NCBI GenBank assembly: GCA_964387795.1
Contig: CAYLYP010000010.1
Span: 1-64,000, forward strand
Direction: 5' to 3'
Origin: CAYLYP01 sp964387795
Lineage (GTDB): Bacteria; Bacteroidota; Bacteroidia; Bacteroidales; UBA7960
DNA length: 64,000 bases
The notes below the pieces were generated by a model. The model was not told the origin of the DNA and ran no database searches. It saw only the letters and a program-made list of their open reading frames with translations. This document shows positions 32,633 to 41,588 of the stretch, piece after piece. The stretch's first letter is position 1. The number at the start of each line of letters is the position of its first letter. Position numbers and translations under genes: made by a program.

Positions 32633-35437
32633 CTATTTTTTGTCTTTTTTCTTTTTATCTTTTTTCTCAGCCATTTTTTCCTTAACAGCAGCCTGTGCAG
32701 CAGCAAGGCGGGCAATAGGAACGCGGAATGGGGAACAGCTTACATAATCCATACCAACTGTATGGCAGAATTCTACTGAGCTTGGTTCACCACCATGTTC
32801 GCCACAGATACCAACTTTGAGTTTCTTACGGGTCTCGCGGCCAAGTTTAACGGCTTTTTTAACAAGTTTACCAACGCCTTCCTGGTCAAGGATCTGGAAT
32901 GGGTCATGTTTTAAAAGGCCTTTTTCAATATAGATAGGCAGGAAGCGGGCAACATCGTCCCTTGAAAAACCAAAGGTCATTTGTGTAAGGTCATTGGTGC
33001 CAAAAGAGAAGAACTCAGCACTTTGAGCAATGTCATCAGCGATAAGAGCTGCACGGGGCACTTCAATCATAGTTCCAACGAGATAGTCGATGCGGTCTTT
33101 GCGTTCTTCAAATACTTTTTCAACAGTTTTGCGGACAATATCTTCCTGCATTTTCATTTCAGCAAGAGTACCTGTCAGAGGAATCATAATCTCAGGTAAA
33201 GCTTTGATGCCTTTTGCTTTCAGGTTCATTGCAGCTTCAATGATAGCCCTTGCCTGCATTTCTGAAATCTCAGGATAAGTATTTCCTAAACGGCAGCCGC
33301 GGTGTCCAAGCATTGGGTTGACTTCGTGCAATGATTCAACTTTACGTTTAACTTCTTCGGCACTGATTCCAAGCTCGTCAGCCATTTCTTTTTGGTTGGC
33401 AGTTTCTTGAGGAAGGAATTCATGAAGAGGTGGATCGAGAAGGCGTACAGTAACAGGGAGGTCATGCATAGCTTCAAAAATCCCTTCAAAGTCTTTTCTT
33501 TGGATAGGGAGCAGTTTGTCTAAAGCTTTTCTGCGGCCTTTTTCATCATTTGCAAGGATCATTTCCCTCATGGGTTTAATACGGTCGCCTTCAAAGAACA
33601 TGTGCTCAGTACGGCAAAGGCCAATCCCTTTAGCACCAAATTCGCGTGCAACTTTTGAGTCACGTGGGGTATCTGCATTTGTGCGGACATACATACGTGT
33701 ATGCTTCTCAGCAAGTTTCATCAGTTTTCCAAAATCTCCGCTAAGTTCAGGGGTTTTGGTAGTGATTTTCCCATCATATACTTTACCTGTTGAGCCATCC
33801 AAAGAGATGAAATCACCTTCTTTATAAGTGTGGCCTTCAGCAGTAATAGTTTTTTTCTTATAATCAATAGTAACAGAGCCTGCACCTGAAACGCAGCATT
33901 TTCCCATTCCTCTGGCAACAACAGCTGCGTGTGAAGTCATACCGCCACGAGCGGTAAGGATACCTTCGGCAACGTTCATACCCCTAAGGTCTTCGGGAGA
34001 GGTTTCAATACGTACTAAAACAACTTTTTTGCCTGATGCAACCCATGTTTCAGCTTCATCAGCATGGAATACAATCTGACCGGTTGCTGCACCCGGAGAA
34101 GCAGGTAAGCCTTTTGCAATTACTTTTGCTTTTTTAATCGCATCGCCATCAAAAACAGGGTGTAACAATTCATCCAGTTTATTGGCATCCATGCGGAGCA
34201 ATGCTTCTTCTTCAGAAATCATGCCTTCGCGGAGCATATCCATTGCGATTTTCACCATAGAAAAGCCTGTACGCTTACCACTACGTGTTTGAAGCATCCA
34301 TAGTTTGTTTTCCTGGATTGTGAATTCCAGGTCCTGCATATCACGATAGTGTTTTTCGAGCTTTGTTTGTAATTGGTCAAGCTCTTTATATAATGCAGGC
34401 ATTGCTTCTTCAAGTGAAGGGTATTTTGAAGCTCTTTCTGCTTCAGAGATATTTTGAAGTGCAGCCCAACGTTGAGAACCAATTTTGGTGATTTGTTGAG
34501 GGGTACGGATACCTGCAACAACGTCTTCGCCCTGTGCATTGATAAGATATTCGCCGTTGAAGAGGTCTTCACCTGTAGCTGCATCGCGGGTAAAAGCTAC
34601 CCCTGTTGCTGATGTCTGACCCATATTTCCGAATACCATAGCCTGAACGTTAACTGCTGTGCCCCATTCCTCAGGAATGTTATAAAGCTTACGATAAGTG
34701 ATGGCGCGTTCGTTCATCCATGAATCGAATACAGCACAAACAGAGCCCCATAGTTGTTCCCATGGATCTTCAGGGAAGTCTTTGCCTGTTTGTTTTTTAA
34801 CGGCTGCCTTAAAGCGTTTTACGAGTTCTTTTAAATCATCGGTAGTGAGCTCCTGGTCTGTTTTAACGCCTTTTTCCTTTTTGAGGTGGTCCATGATTTC
34901 ATCAAATGGATCTTCGTCCTCTTTATTCACTGGTTTCATGCCTAAAACAACATCGCCATACATTTGGACAAAACGACGGTATGAGTCCCATACAAAGCGT
35001 TCGTTTTTTGTTTTGTCAAGCATCCCTTTCAGGGTTTGCTCGTTAAGTCCCAGGTTTAAAACGGTGTCCATCATACCAGGCATAGAAGCCCTTGCGCCTG
35101 AACGAACAGAAAGCAATAAAGGATTTTTAGGATCGCCAAAACCGGCATTCATTTCTTTTTCAACCTTTTTGATATTTGCTTCTACGTCGGCTTTAATAAG
35201 CTTAACTGCGTAATCACGACCTTGTTGGTTGTAAACAGTACATACTTCCGTAGTTATTGTTATTCCCGGAGGCACAGGTACGCCAATGTTTACCATTTCG
35301 GCCAGGTTTGCGCCTTTACCACCTAAAAGGTTGCGCATACTGGAATCACCATCGGCTTTTTTGCCACCAAAGAAATATACATTCTTGGCTGCTTTGCCCT
35401 CTTTTGGGGCTTTCTTTTCTTTCTTTTCTTCTTTCAT
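32633..35437 (-). CDS. ppdK: Pyruvate, phosphate dikinase
   Basis: The 934-residue product has the ATP-grasp N-terminal domain (NLLGGKGANLAEM, SVRSGARASMPGMMDT), the swivelling phosphohistidine domain (GGMTSHAAVVARGMGKCCVSG, catalytic His) and the TIM-barrel PEP domain (EIMIPLTGT, SFGTNDLTQMTFGFSRDD, GICGEHGGEP). It interconverts pyruvate, ATP and phosphate with PEP, AMP and pyrophosphate. Unusually, both termini carry lysine-rich extensions: MKEEKKEKKAPKEGKAAK at the start and EKKDKKKKDKK at the end. It lies upstream of pckA, on the same strand. Confidence 0.97.
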   Translation of the reverse strand: MKEEKKEKKAPKEGKAAKNVYFFGGKKADGDSSMRNLLGGKGANLAEMVNIGVPVPPGITITTEVCTVYNQQGRDYAVKLIKADVEANIKKVEKEMNAGFGDPKNPLLLSVRSGARASMPGMMDTVLNLGLNEQTLKGMLDKTKNERFVWDSYRRFVQMYGDVVLGMKPVNKEDEDPFDEIMDHLKKEKGVKTDQELTTDDLKELVKRFKAAVKKQTGKDFPEDPWEQLWGSVCAVFDSWMNERAITYRKLYNIPEEWGTAVNVQAMVFGNMGQTSATGVAFTRDAATGEDLFNGEYLINAQGEDVVAGIRTPQQITKIGSQRWAALQNISEAERASKYPSLEEAMPALYKELDQLQTKLEKHYRDMQDLEFTIQENKLWMLQTRSGKRTGFSMVKIAMDMLREGMISEEEALLRMDANKLDELLHPVFDGDAIKKAKVIAKGLPASPGAATGQIVFHADEAETWVASGKKVVLVRIETSPEDLRGMNVAEGILTARGGMTSHAAVVARGMGKCCVSGAGSVTIDYKKKTITAEGHTYKEGDFISLDGSTGKVYDGKITTKTPELSGDFGKLMKLAEKHTRMYVRTNADTPRDSKVAREFGAKGIGLCRTEHMFFEGDRIKPMREMILANDEKGRRKALDKLLPIQRKDFEGIFEAMHDLPVTVRLLDPPLHEFLPQETANQKEMADELGISAEEVKRKVESLHEVNPMLGHRGCRLGNTYPEISEMQARAIIEAAMNLKAKGIKALPEIMIPLTGTLAEMKMQEDIVRKTVEKVFEERKDRIDYLVGTMIEVPRAALIADDIAQSAEFFSFGTNDLTQMTFGFSRDDVARFLPIYIEKGLLKHDPFQILDQEGVGKLVKKAVKLGRETRKKLKVGICGEHGGEPSSVEFCHTVGMDYVSCSPFRVPIARLAAAQAAVKEKMAEKKDKKKKDKK

Positions 35438-35702
35438 AGCTAGGTTAAAATGTTTAACAACTTTGCATTCTGAGTTACCAGATCTTTAATTATCTCAATT
35501 GGAATTGGAACTAATGCCCATACCTGGTTTTATTGACTGTAATCCCTTTTTAGTGGCAAACAATCTTTGTTTAAAGGCATAAAATCAATATTTCGATTCT
35601 TTTGGGCTCCAAAAGCTTACAAATTTACGTATTTTTTATCAGATAGGCTTTTTGCTATTTGAAAATTAAGTTAAGAATTTCAGCTTTTTTATGAGCCTTA
35701 AG
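35438..35702. other. Leader and promoter region of ppdK
   Basis: The gap between the divergent ppdK and winged-helix genes has no gene. A minus-strand TAAATTTG at 35627-35620 is a candidate ppdK -7 box, which would give a leader of about 180 nt. No riboswitch-like fold was recognised. Confidence 0.35.
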
Positions 35703-35733
35703 TTGTTGTAAGTATCATTTTTGATTAAATTTG
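35703..35733 (+). promoter_or_regulatory. Putative promoter of the small winged-helix gene
   Basis: TTG at 35703-35705 and TAAATTTG at 35726-35733, 20 nt apart, fit the Bacteroidota promoter pattern; the ATG follows 28 nt later. Confidence 0.5.
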
Positions 35734-35761
35734 AATCTTAAAACATCAAAAATAGAACACT

Positions 35762-35941
35762 ATGGACTCAAAAGAAAAAATCATCAATGCCTTTAAGAGT
35801 GCCGGTAAACCTTTGCGCCCAGGTGAAGTAGCTGAATTAGCCGGATTGGATAAGACTGAAACAGAGAAACTTATCAAAAAAATGAAGGATGAGGGCACAC
35901 TTACTTCACCAAAACGTTGTTTTTACGACATCAATAAATAA
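35762..35941 (+). CDS. Small winged-helix (MarR/ArsR-like) protein
   Basis: A 59-residue protein begins MDSKEKIINAFKSAGKPLRP and ends KRCFYDINK. GEVAELAGLDKTETEKLIKK is a helix-turn-helix and the end a beta wing, so almost the whole protein is a single winged-helix domain. Small proteins of this type are seen in Bacteroidota and are annotated as transcriptional regulators, but no target is known. It is expressed alone, divergent from ppdK, 167 bp before tRNA-Val. Confidence 0.8.
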   Translation: MDSKEKIINAFKSAGKPLRPGEVAELAGLDKTETEKLIKKMKDEGTLTSPKRCFYDINK

Positions 35942-36063
35942 TAACATTTGAAATGCACATTTGTTTTGCCGGGTGATATGATTATTCACCTGGCATTTTT
36001 GTTTTATATTGGGGTTGATATTGAAGTTTAGGGTATTATTTTTTGAAATTAATTTTTTTCCCT

Positions 36064-36096
36064 TTTGTGTTGTATTGGAAAAAATGGTTATTTTTG
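36064..36096 (+). promoter_or_regulatory. Putative promoter of tRNA-Val
   Basis: TTTG at 36064-36067 and TATTTTTG at 36089-36096 with a 21-nt spacer; the mature tRNA starts 13 nt downstream. Confidence 0.55.
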
Positions 36097-36108
36097 CGGC
36101 TCAAATAT

Positions 36109-36183
36109 GGGGCGTTAGCTCAGTTGGTTTAGAGCACTACCTTGACAGGGTAGGGGTCACTGGTTCGAGTCCCGTACGCCTCA
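36109..36183 (+). tRNA. tRNA-Val (anticodon GAC)
   Basis: The 75-nt sequence folds as a cloverleaf: acceptor GGGGCGT with ACGCCTC (one G-U pair), D-stem GCTC/GAGC, anticodon stem CTACC/GGTAG with loop TTGACAG (GAC at 36144-36146), variable loop GGGTC, T-stem ACTGG/CCCGT with loop TTCGAGT, discriminator A. CCA is not encoded. The T-stem has one T-C mismatch at its middle pair, which is unusual but does not prevent recognition. It reads GUC and GUU codons. Confidence 0.93.
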
Positions 36184-36503
36184 CATTCATTAAGCAGTCT
36201 GAATAGGGCTGCTTTTTTTGTGTTACAAAAATGATGTTTGTGAGCTTACTTCTATGCGAATGTTTTCAAAAAAAGCTATTTCTTATTTAATTCAATTGAT
36301 TTTGATTTTTGTTGCCCAGACTTTTATTTAATATTTTTATTGTTGACTATTTCTTATCAATTTGTTAAGATAAATTGTATCCCTGTCTGATTGTTGTAAA
36401 ATTCTTTTCTGATGATATTTTTTTGGTTATATAATATACTATTTTTGTCAGATTAAAGTTCATATCATAAAGCATTATTCACACTGAAAGATAGGATTGA
36501 TAT
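36184..36503. other. Intergenic region before tolC-like gene
   Basis: A 320-bp AT-rich gap. A short GC-containing GCAGTCTGAATAGGGCTGC hairpin plus T run (36194-36220) follows the tRNA and may terminate it. TATTTTTG at 36440-36447 is a possible -7 box for the downstream gene. Nothing else recognised. Confidence 0.4.
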
Positions 36504-37994
36504 ATGAAAATTAAACTAAGGAATATTACTGGTGGATTATTGGTGATATCAGGAGCGTTTTTTTCTACCGGGGCCAATTGTCAGGAAGATATAAACAGGT
36601 TAAGCCTTGAACAGGTAATTGATATTGCTCGCCAACAATCACCTGATGCCCTGGATGCAAAGCACAGTTTTAGGGGGGACTACTGGGAGTATAAGAGCTA
36701 TAAAGCTGGTTTGTTGCCAAGCTTGAGCCTTGATGCCACATTGCCAAATTTCAACAGTGGATTTATTGCAGTTACCCAAAATGATGGGACAGTTGTTTTT
36801 GCAAGACAAAACAACATGAATTCTTCTGCTGGTTTGTCCCTTACCCAGAATATTGGGTTTACCGGAGGACAGATTTTTGTTTCTTCAGGTTTGCAAAGGA
36901 TTGATCAGCTTTCAGGCGATAAGTCAACATCATATATGTCAACACCTGTTAGGATTGGTTTTAATCAGCCATTATTCGGATATAATGAAAATAAATGGCA
37001 AAAGAAAACAGCCCCTTTAAAATACAAAGCTGCTCTTAGACAGTATGTAATGGATATGGAGAATGTTTCATATGCAGCCACCAGATATTATTTTAATTTG
37101 TTGGAGGCTCAGATAAATATTGAAAAAAACACTATCGATTATTGGAACAACGATACCTTATATAAAATTTCTCAGGGAAGGTATAACCTTGGACGGATTG
37201 CCGAAAGCGAATTGTTGCAGATGGAACTCAATATGTTGAATTCGGATGCAAGGCTTGAGCAATCGAAGATTGATTATGAATCTGCCTTATTTAGGTTCAG
37301 AAGCTATCTGGGATTGGATGCCGGGCAGCGAATAGAGTTGATCCCGCCAATGCAGGCACATAAATTAAAAATTGATGTTCAGAAAGCCCTTGAGCAGGCA
37401 AAGCAAAACAGGCCTGAGCTACTTGATTATGAACGCCAGTTGATTGAAGCGGCTTCAAATGTTGCAAGAGTAAGGTCGGATAACAGGTTTAATGCTAATC
37501 TTTATGGGGTGTATGGTTTGACCCAGAGTGCCGATTACTTTGATGATGTATATAAAGACCCGATAAATGACCAACAGGTTATGGTAGGGGTTTCAATTCC
37601 TATACTTGATTGGGGTGTTGGGCGAGGAAAGGTGAAAATGGCCGAATCAAGCAAAGAGCTTGTTGAAAACGATATTGCTCAAAAGCGTATTGATTTTGAA
37701 CAGCAGATTTATATGAAAGTCATGGCATTTAATATGCTTGAAAGCCAGTTGAACATAGCCATGAAAGCAGATGAGATTGCACAGAAACGATATGAAGTAA
37801 GCCGTCAGAGATACCTTATCGGGCGTATTGATATCCTTGAACTCAATGTTGCCCTTCAGGAAAAAGACACGGCAAAGCAAAGCTATCTGTCAGCTTTAAG
37901 GTTATATTGGGAAAGCTATTATGAAATGCGCCAACTAACACTATACGATTTCCTTAATGACCTTCCCCTGGAAGCAATCGTTGAAGATATTTAA
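36504..37994 (+). CDS. TolC-family outer-membrane efflux protein
   Basis: The 496-residue product has a signal peptide (ends TGANCQ) and the duplicated alpha-helical/beta architecture of outer-membrane efflux proteins: LSLEQVIDIARQQSPDALDAK, the central long helices, and the second repeat with ALEQAKQNRPELLDYERQLI and ...EKDTAKQSYLSALRLYWESYYEMRQLTLYDF at the C-terminus. It would form a trimeric exit duct for an RND or ABC pump. No membrane-fusion protein or pump gene is adjacent, which is unusual; the partners must lie elsewhere. Confidence 0.88.
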   Translation: MKIKLRNITGGLLVISGAFFSTGANCQEDINRLSLEQVIDIARQQSPDALDAKHSFRGDYWEYKSYKAGLLPSLSLDATLPNFNSGFIAVTQNDGTVVFARQNNMNSSAGLSLTQNIGFTGGQIFVSSGLQRIDQLSGDKSTSYMSTPVRIGFNQPLFGYNENKWQKKTAPLKYKAALRQYVMDMENVSYAATRYYFNLLEAQINIEKNTIDYWNNDTLYKISQGRYNLGRIAESELLQMELNMLNSDARLEQSKIDYESALFRFRSYLGLDAGQRIELIPPMQAHKLKIDVQKALEQAKQNRPELLDYERQLIEAASNVARVRSDNRFNANLYGVYGLTQSADYFDDVYKDPINDQQVMVGVSIPILDWGVGRGKVKMAESSKELVENDIAQKRIDFEQQIYMKVMAFNMLESQLNIAMKADEIAQKRYEVSRQRYLIGRIDILELNVALQEKDTAKQSYLSALRLYWESYYEMRQLTLYDFLNDLPLEAIVEDI

Positions 37995-38003
37995 AATCAT
38001 ATC

Positions 38004-38038
38004 AAAAAAAAACCGGGTTGTTTAACCCGGTTTTTTTT
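38004..38038. terminator. Bidirectional terminator
   Basis: AACCGGGTT (38011-38019) and AACCCGGTT (38024-38032) form a stem flanked by A7 and T8 runs, serving the convergent TolC and barrel genes. Confidence 0.9.
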
Positions 38039-38053
38039 AAAAAACTCGTTGGA

Positions 38054-38704
38054 TTAGAACATCAATCCCAGGCTGATTTTTATTGTTGAGATTGTTGCGT
38101 CTTGTGGGTAAATACTGATTGCATCTTCATTATATACGGGTCTAAAGCCCTTTTCATAACTTGCCCTTGCTAATAATCCCATAGGAAGGTCAATGCCTAA
38201 GCCTACAACTACCGAGATGTCATAAGTGTTATAACCATCAGTTCCGGAAACTTCTTCAGTGCCAGGTAACAATCCTCCAATTACTCCAGCGCCCTCATTA
38301 GTGCCTTTGTTATTTATTAAAAATGAAGCCTGGGGGCCGGCAAAGACATTTAATCCCAATGGCCCATATAGTTTTGCTAATACAGGTATTTCAATATAAC
38401 TGGTAGTATTTGATATTTCAGTTGAGCCTGATATACCCAAAACTTCAAATTGTTCAACTATCGTGTTTGTGTTTTTAGATGTGTAATAAATCCCCGATTC
38501 CACACCAAATGAATTCATTTTAAACTCACCTGCAACACCCAACTGAAATCCCATTTTAAGGTTTGCATCTTTAATTTTCTCACCTGAGTAATTTGAAAAG
38601 TTTACACCAGCAACAGGTCCAAATTTAAGGTCCTGGGCCTGGCTTACGCCTGCACATAAGATGATTGCAAGGCTTACTGATAGAAAGATTGATTTCATTT
38701 TCAT
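38054..38704 (-). CDS. Small outer-membrane beta-barrel (PorT-like, PF13568 type)
   Basis: From ATG at 38704 the 216-residue product has a signal peptide (MKMKSIFLSVSLAIILCAGV...AQ) and then DLKFGPVAGVNFSNYSG, GLNVFAGPQASFLIN, YDISVVVGLGIDLPMGLLARASYEKG and a final strand KISLGLMF, typical of the eight-stranded barrel family common in Bacteroidota. An upstream in-frame Met at 38755 would add a charged extension that spoils the signal peptide, so the later start is preferred. Function unknown; not related in sequence detail to the two barrels that follow. Confidence 0.85.
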   Translation of the reverse strand: MKMKSIFLSVSLAIILCAGVSQAQDLKFGPVAGVNFSNYSGEKIKDANLKMGFQLGVAGEFKMNSFGVESGIYYTSKNTNTIVEQFEVLGISGSTEISNTTSYIEIPVLAKLYGPLGLNVFAGPQASFLINNKGTNEGAGVIGGLLPGTEEVSGTDGYNTYDISVVVGLGIDLPMGLLARASYEKGFRPVYNEDAISIYPQDATISTIKISLGLMF

Positions 38705-39022
38705 GGTATTGATTTTTTTGTTTTTAAACAAAATTTTATCTGTTTTGTTCAACAATTATGCCAGATGGCAATTTATTGATGTACAAATATAAACTTTAAT
38801 ACGTTTATTGAATATTATTGTTTCATAATTCAGGCAAAAAGCGCAGTTCCCTATCAGTGTTTTTTCGTGTCCCGACTTGATGGGCTAATAGGTTTGATGC
38901 CATGTTTATGGTTTATATAATTCATATAAATAATCATAAATTTAAGATAAAAGATAAATTAGTTTGTATATTAGTCAATATTTGTTGCTGAGTAAAAGAT
39001 GATTCACTTAAATTCAAAGCAA

Positions 39023-39733
39023 ATGAAAAAGCTAATGTTGTTGTTGGGGATTGTTTTGACTTTCATTACACCCTTGCAGGCACAGGAAGGCCTGAAAGAT
39101 GGCACTGTCAGCATTGAGGTTAAGCTGTATCCTGCAAACGAAATCCCCATTGGGATTGACAACCTGAGGACAAGGTATTTTCTGAATGAAAACCTTGCAA
39201 TAAGGTTAGGACTGTTCTTAGACAGGGAAAAAGATTACTATGAAATGACAAATGATGAGCTGACAACTCCTGTTTCAATGAAACTTACCAATAAGTATTT
39301 AATATTTGGTGTTTATCCCGGAGTTGAAATGCACTTTACTGTCGGGGAAAGGTTATCTCCGTATATAGGCGCTGAATTGGGCTATCTTGTAAAGTCTTCA
39401 AGCTCATATTATGCCAATCTATATTTTAACGAAGGGGATGAGATGACAAGTGAAGGTGTCTGGCTTTCAGGTTTTGAAGGTTATTTCGGCGGGCAGGAAG
39501 CGTATTCTGTCTTTTCTTTAGGGTTGATTGGGGGAACAGATTTTTACATTTATAAAGGGCTTTATATGGGTGTAGAGCTTGGCTTAAGGTACAGTTCTTT
39601 TAAGTATAAAGATTGGAAAGTAACAACTGTAATTGATAATGTTGAAACTGTTAATGATTACGAAAAGAACAATACCGAAAAGAACTTTGGTTTTTATGCA
39701 GTGGATGCGATCCGCCTTGGATGGAAATTCTAA
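39023..39733 (+). CDS. Outer-membrane beta-barrel protein, paralogue 1
   Basis: The product from ATG 39023 is 236 residues, with signal peptide MKKLMLLLGIVLTFITPLQA. Mature sequence GTVSIEVKLYPANEIPIGID, RYFLNENLAIRLGLFLD, GVYPGVEMHFTVGERLSPYIGAELGY and GLYMGVELGLRYS matches the gene at 40045 nearly end to end, including the final AIRLGWKF. The ORF could begin at 38999, but that adds eight residues before a good signal peptide. These are small eight-stranded barrels of unknown function. Confidence 0.85.
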   Translation: MKKLMLLLGIVLTFITPLQAQEGLKDGTVSIEVKLYPANEIPIGIDNLRTRYFLNENLAIRLGLFLDREKDYYEMTNDELTTPVSMKLTNKYLIFGVYPGVEMHFTVGERLSPYIGAELGYLVKSSSSYYANLYFNEGDEMTSEGVWLSGFEGYFGGQEAYSVFSLGLIGGTDFYIYKGLYMGVELGLRYSSFKYKDWKVTTVIDNVETVNDYEKNNTEKNFGFYAVDAIRLGWKF

Positions 39734-39771
39734 GTTGATGTCCACTTAGACTGGTTAATTGATTATAAGAG

Positions 39772-39808
39772 AGACGTTATGTGCTGCTGGCACTGGCGTC
39801 TTTTTTTT
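39772..39808 (+). terminator. Terminator between the barrel paralogues
   Basis: AGACG...CGTCT enclosing GTGC/GCAC, followed by eight T residues. Confidence 0.75.
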
Positions 39809-40044
39809 GGTATCATAGAAAGCTGATGATACAGAATTGTTTGTTTTTTTTATAATAAAAAATGGTCAGTTTTATTATAAGATAGAGTGGTGTTTCAATA
39901 GATTTTATGTTTAATTTTGCCCCTCAATAAAAAGCAAAAACAAACAATTTGTTTCTTTGATGCAAAATAGTTTAAGTTCTGTTTGTATCATTTAGTTTAA
40001 TTAAACTATTTGCATCGCTATGTATAACCCATAAAAAGATTAAA

Positions 40045-40734
40045 ATGAAAAGAATTTTAATTTCTGTTTTCGCAATCATGGCAATGGTTGTATCAGCCAA
40101 TGCCCAGGATGATTTAAAAGCCGGGTCGGTAAGTATTGAAGTTCAATTCCGCCCTGCAAATGCAACCCCCATTAGCCTGGATAACTTCAGGGCCCGTTAT
40201 TTTTTAAGCGATAATATGGCAGTAAGACTGGGAGTATTTCTTGATAGTGATAAAGCTACTGATGAACACATGAGTACTGGCAGCCCTGTTGTGACTCAAA
40301 CTGAAAAACATAAGGTATTTACTTTTGGTGTTTATCCAGGGATTGAAATGCATTTCCCTGTTGGGCAGAGACTTTCTCCCTATGTTGGTGCTGAGCTTGG
40401 TTTCACCTCGCGTTCAGCTTCATCTGAAATAACAAATTTTGGATTTATTGAGGGCTTAAACATCTCAACCGAAAATATGCTTTATGGCGGTTCAAATGAA
40501 GGATATACTTCTTTTGGGGTTAATGCAATCACCGGTATGGACTTCTATATCTACCGTGGCCTATATATGGGCGTTGAATTGGGACTGGGTTACAGTACTT
40601 ACAAAGAAAAAGACCGTTCAATGACCGAAGTCAATGGTGGTATCACAAATACTGTTGAAGAAGAAATCAATGCAAGGACAAGTTCATTTGGTTTCAGGAC
40701 TGAAAACGCGATCCGCCTTGGATGGAAATTCTAA
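40045..40734 (+). CDS. Outer-membrane beta-barrel protein, paralogue 2
   Basis: The 229-residue product has a signal peptide (MKRILISVFAIMAMVVSANA) and closely resembles paralogue 1: SVSIEVQFRPANATPISLDN, RYFLSDNMAVRLGVFLD, GVYPGIEMHFPVGQRLSPYVGAELGF, GLYMGVELGLGYS, AIRLGWKF. Differences concentrate in the probable extracellular loops (around residues 70-90, 130-160 and 195-215). Each copy has its own leader and terminator, so the pair is a tandem duplication with independent expression. Confidence 0.87.
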   Translation: MKRILISVFAIMAMVVSANAQDDLKAGSVSIEVQFRPANATPISLDNFRARYFLSDNMAVRLGVFLDSDKATDEHMSTGSPVVTQTEKHKVFTFGVYPGIEMHFPVGQRLSPYVGAELGFTSRSASSEITNFGFIEGLNISTENMLYGGSNEGYTSFGVNAITGMDFYIYRGLYMGVELGLGYSTYKEKDRSMTEVNGGITNTVEEEINARTSSFGFRTENAIRLGWKF

Positions 40735-40748
40735 AATATTTTTCCAAT

Positions 40749-40787
40749 AAAAAAGCCGCTGTTGGTATTCCATCAGCGGCTTTTTTT
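40749..40787. terminator. Bidirectional terminator
   Basis: AAAAAAGCCGCTG (40749-40761) pairs with CAGCGGCTTTTTT (40774-40786) around a 12-nt loop; it serves the convergent barrel and tadA genes. Confidence 0.9.
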
Positions 40788-40797
40788 GGGGATGCCC

Positions 40798-41247
40798 TTA
40801 TCTTTTATTTTTAAAAAAATCTATTATCATCTGGCTGCATTCATCTTCAAGGATGCCTCCCCTGACCTGGGTTTTGGGATGAAGCAGTGCCTGTCCCCCA
40901 TATTTCATAAACCCCCTCTTTGGGTCTGGTGCCCCATAGACAATCTCCCCAATCTGAGCCCAGTTTAAAGCACCGGCACACATCACACAGGGTTCTAAAC
41001 TTACTATTAGCTTACATTCATTTAGGTATTTTCCCCCCAGGAAATTGGCAGCAGCAGTAATAGCCTGCATCTCTGCATGGGCAGTTACATCATTAAGGCG
41101 CTCGGTCAAATTATGGGCACGGGCTATAATCTTATTTTTGCAAATAATAATTGCCCCTACAGGCACTTCGTCTGCCTCTAAGGCTTTATTTGCTTCCTTA
41201 AGTGCTTCGCGCATCAAATGAATATCATCAAGGAGATTTATTTCCAT
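40798..41247 (-). CDS. tadA: tRNA-specific adenosine deaminase
   Basis: The 149-residue product has the zinc-deaminase motifs HAE (H57, E59; NDVTAHAEMQAI) and PCxxC (C87, C90; SLEPCVMCAGAL), plus DEVPVGAIII and GAPDPKRGFM, features of TadA. It converts A34 to inosine in tRNA-Arg(ACG). It is transcribed alone, ending at a shared terminator. Confidence 0.9.
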   Translation of the reverse strand: MEINLLDDIHLMREALKEANKALEADEVPVGAIIICKNKIIARAHNLTERLNDVTAHAEMQAITAAANFLGGKYLNECKLIVSLEPCVMCAGALNWAQIGEIVYGAPDPKRGFMKYGGQALLHPKTQVRGGILEDECSQMIIDFFKNKR

Positions 41248-41536
41248 CCTTATTATTTTAAATTACAAAAATAATGCTTTTGTATCTATGACACCCTAAA
41301 ATCAGATTTTCAATTTTTATTGAACCATGATTCGGATAATAACCTGAATGCTCAATGCCATGTAATGAGGTTTAGACAAACAATGAATGCTTAATCTGTA
41401 TTCCGGTTTTTAATATAAAAAGGAAATTCTGCCTGGTTTAATAAAAAGCAATCAAATAAAAAATCAATAATTGTATAATAATTAAAGGTTGACTTAAATA
41501 AAATTAAACAAGCATTGAATAAAATTAAAATTATTA

Positions 41537-41566
41537 TTGTTTTTAATTAATTTTTATTTATTTTTG
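41537..41566 (+). promoter_or_regulatory. Putative promoter of the DUF2089 operon
   Basis: TTG at 41537-41539 and TATTTTTG at 41559-41566 with a 19-nt spacer; the ATG follows 22 nt later. The rest of the 41248-41588 gap is AT-rich with no gene. Confidence 0.5.
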
Positions 41567-41588
41567 CATCATAAAAAACGAATAAAAA

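Noticed and set aside
36009..36206. Open frame of 65 codons over the tRNA gene
   Set aside because: It reads through the tRNA-Val cloverleaf; chance frame.
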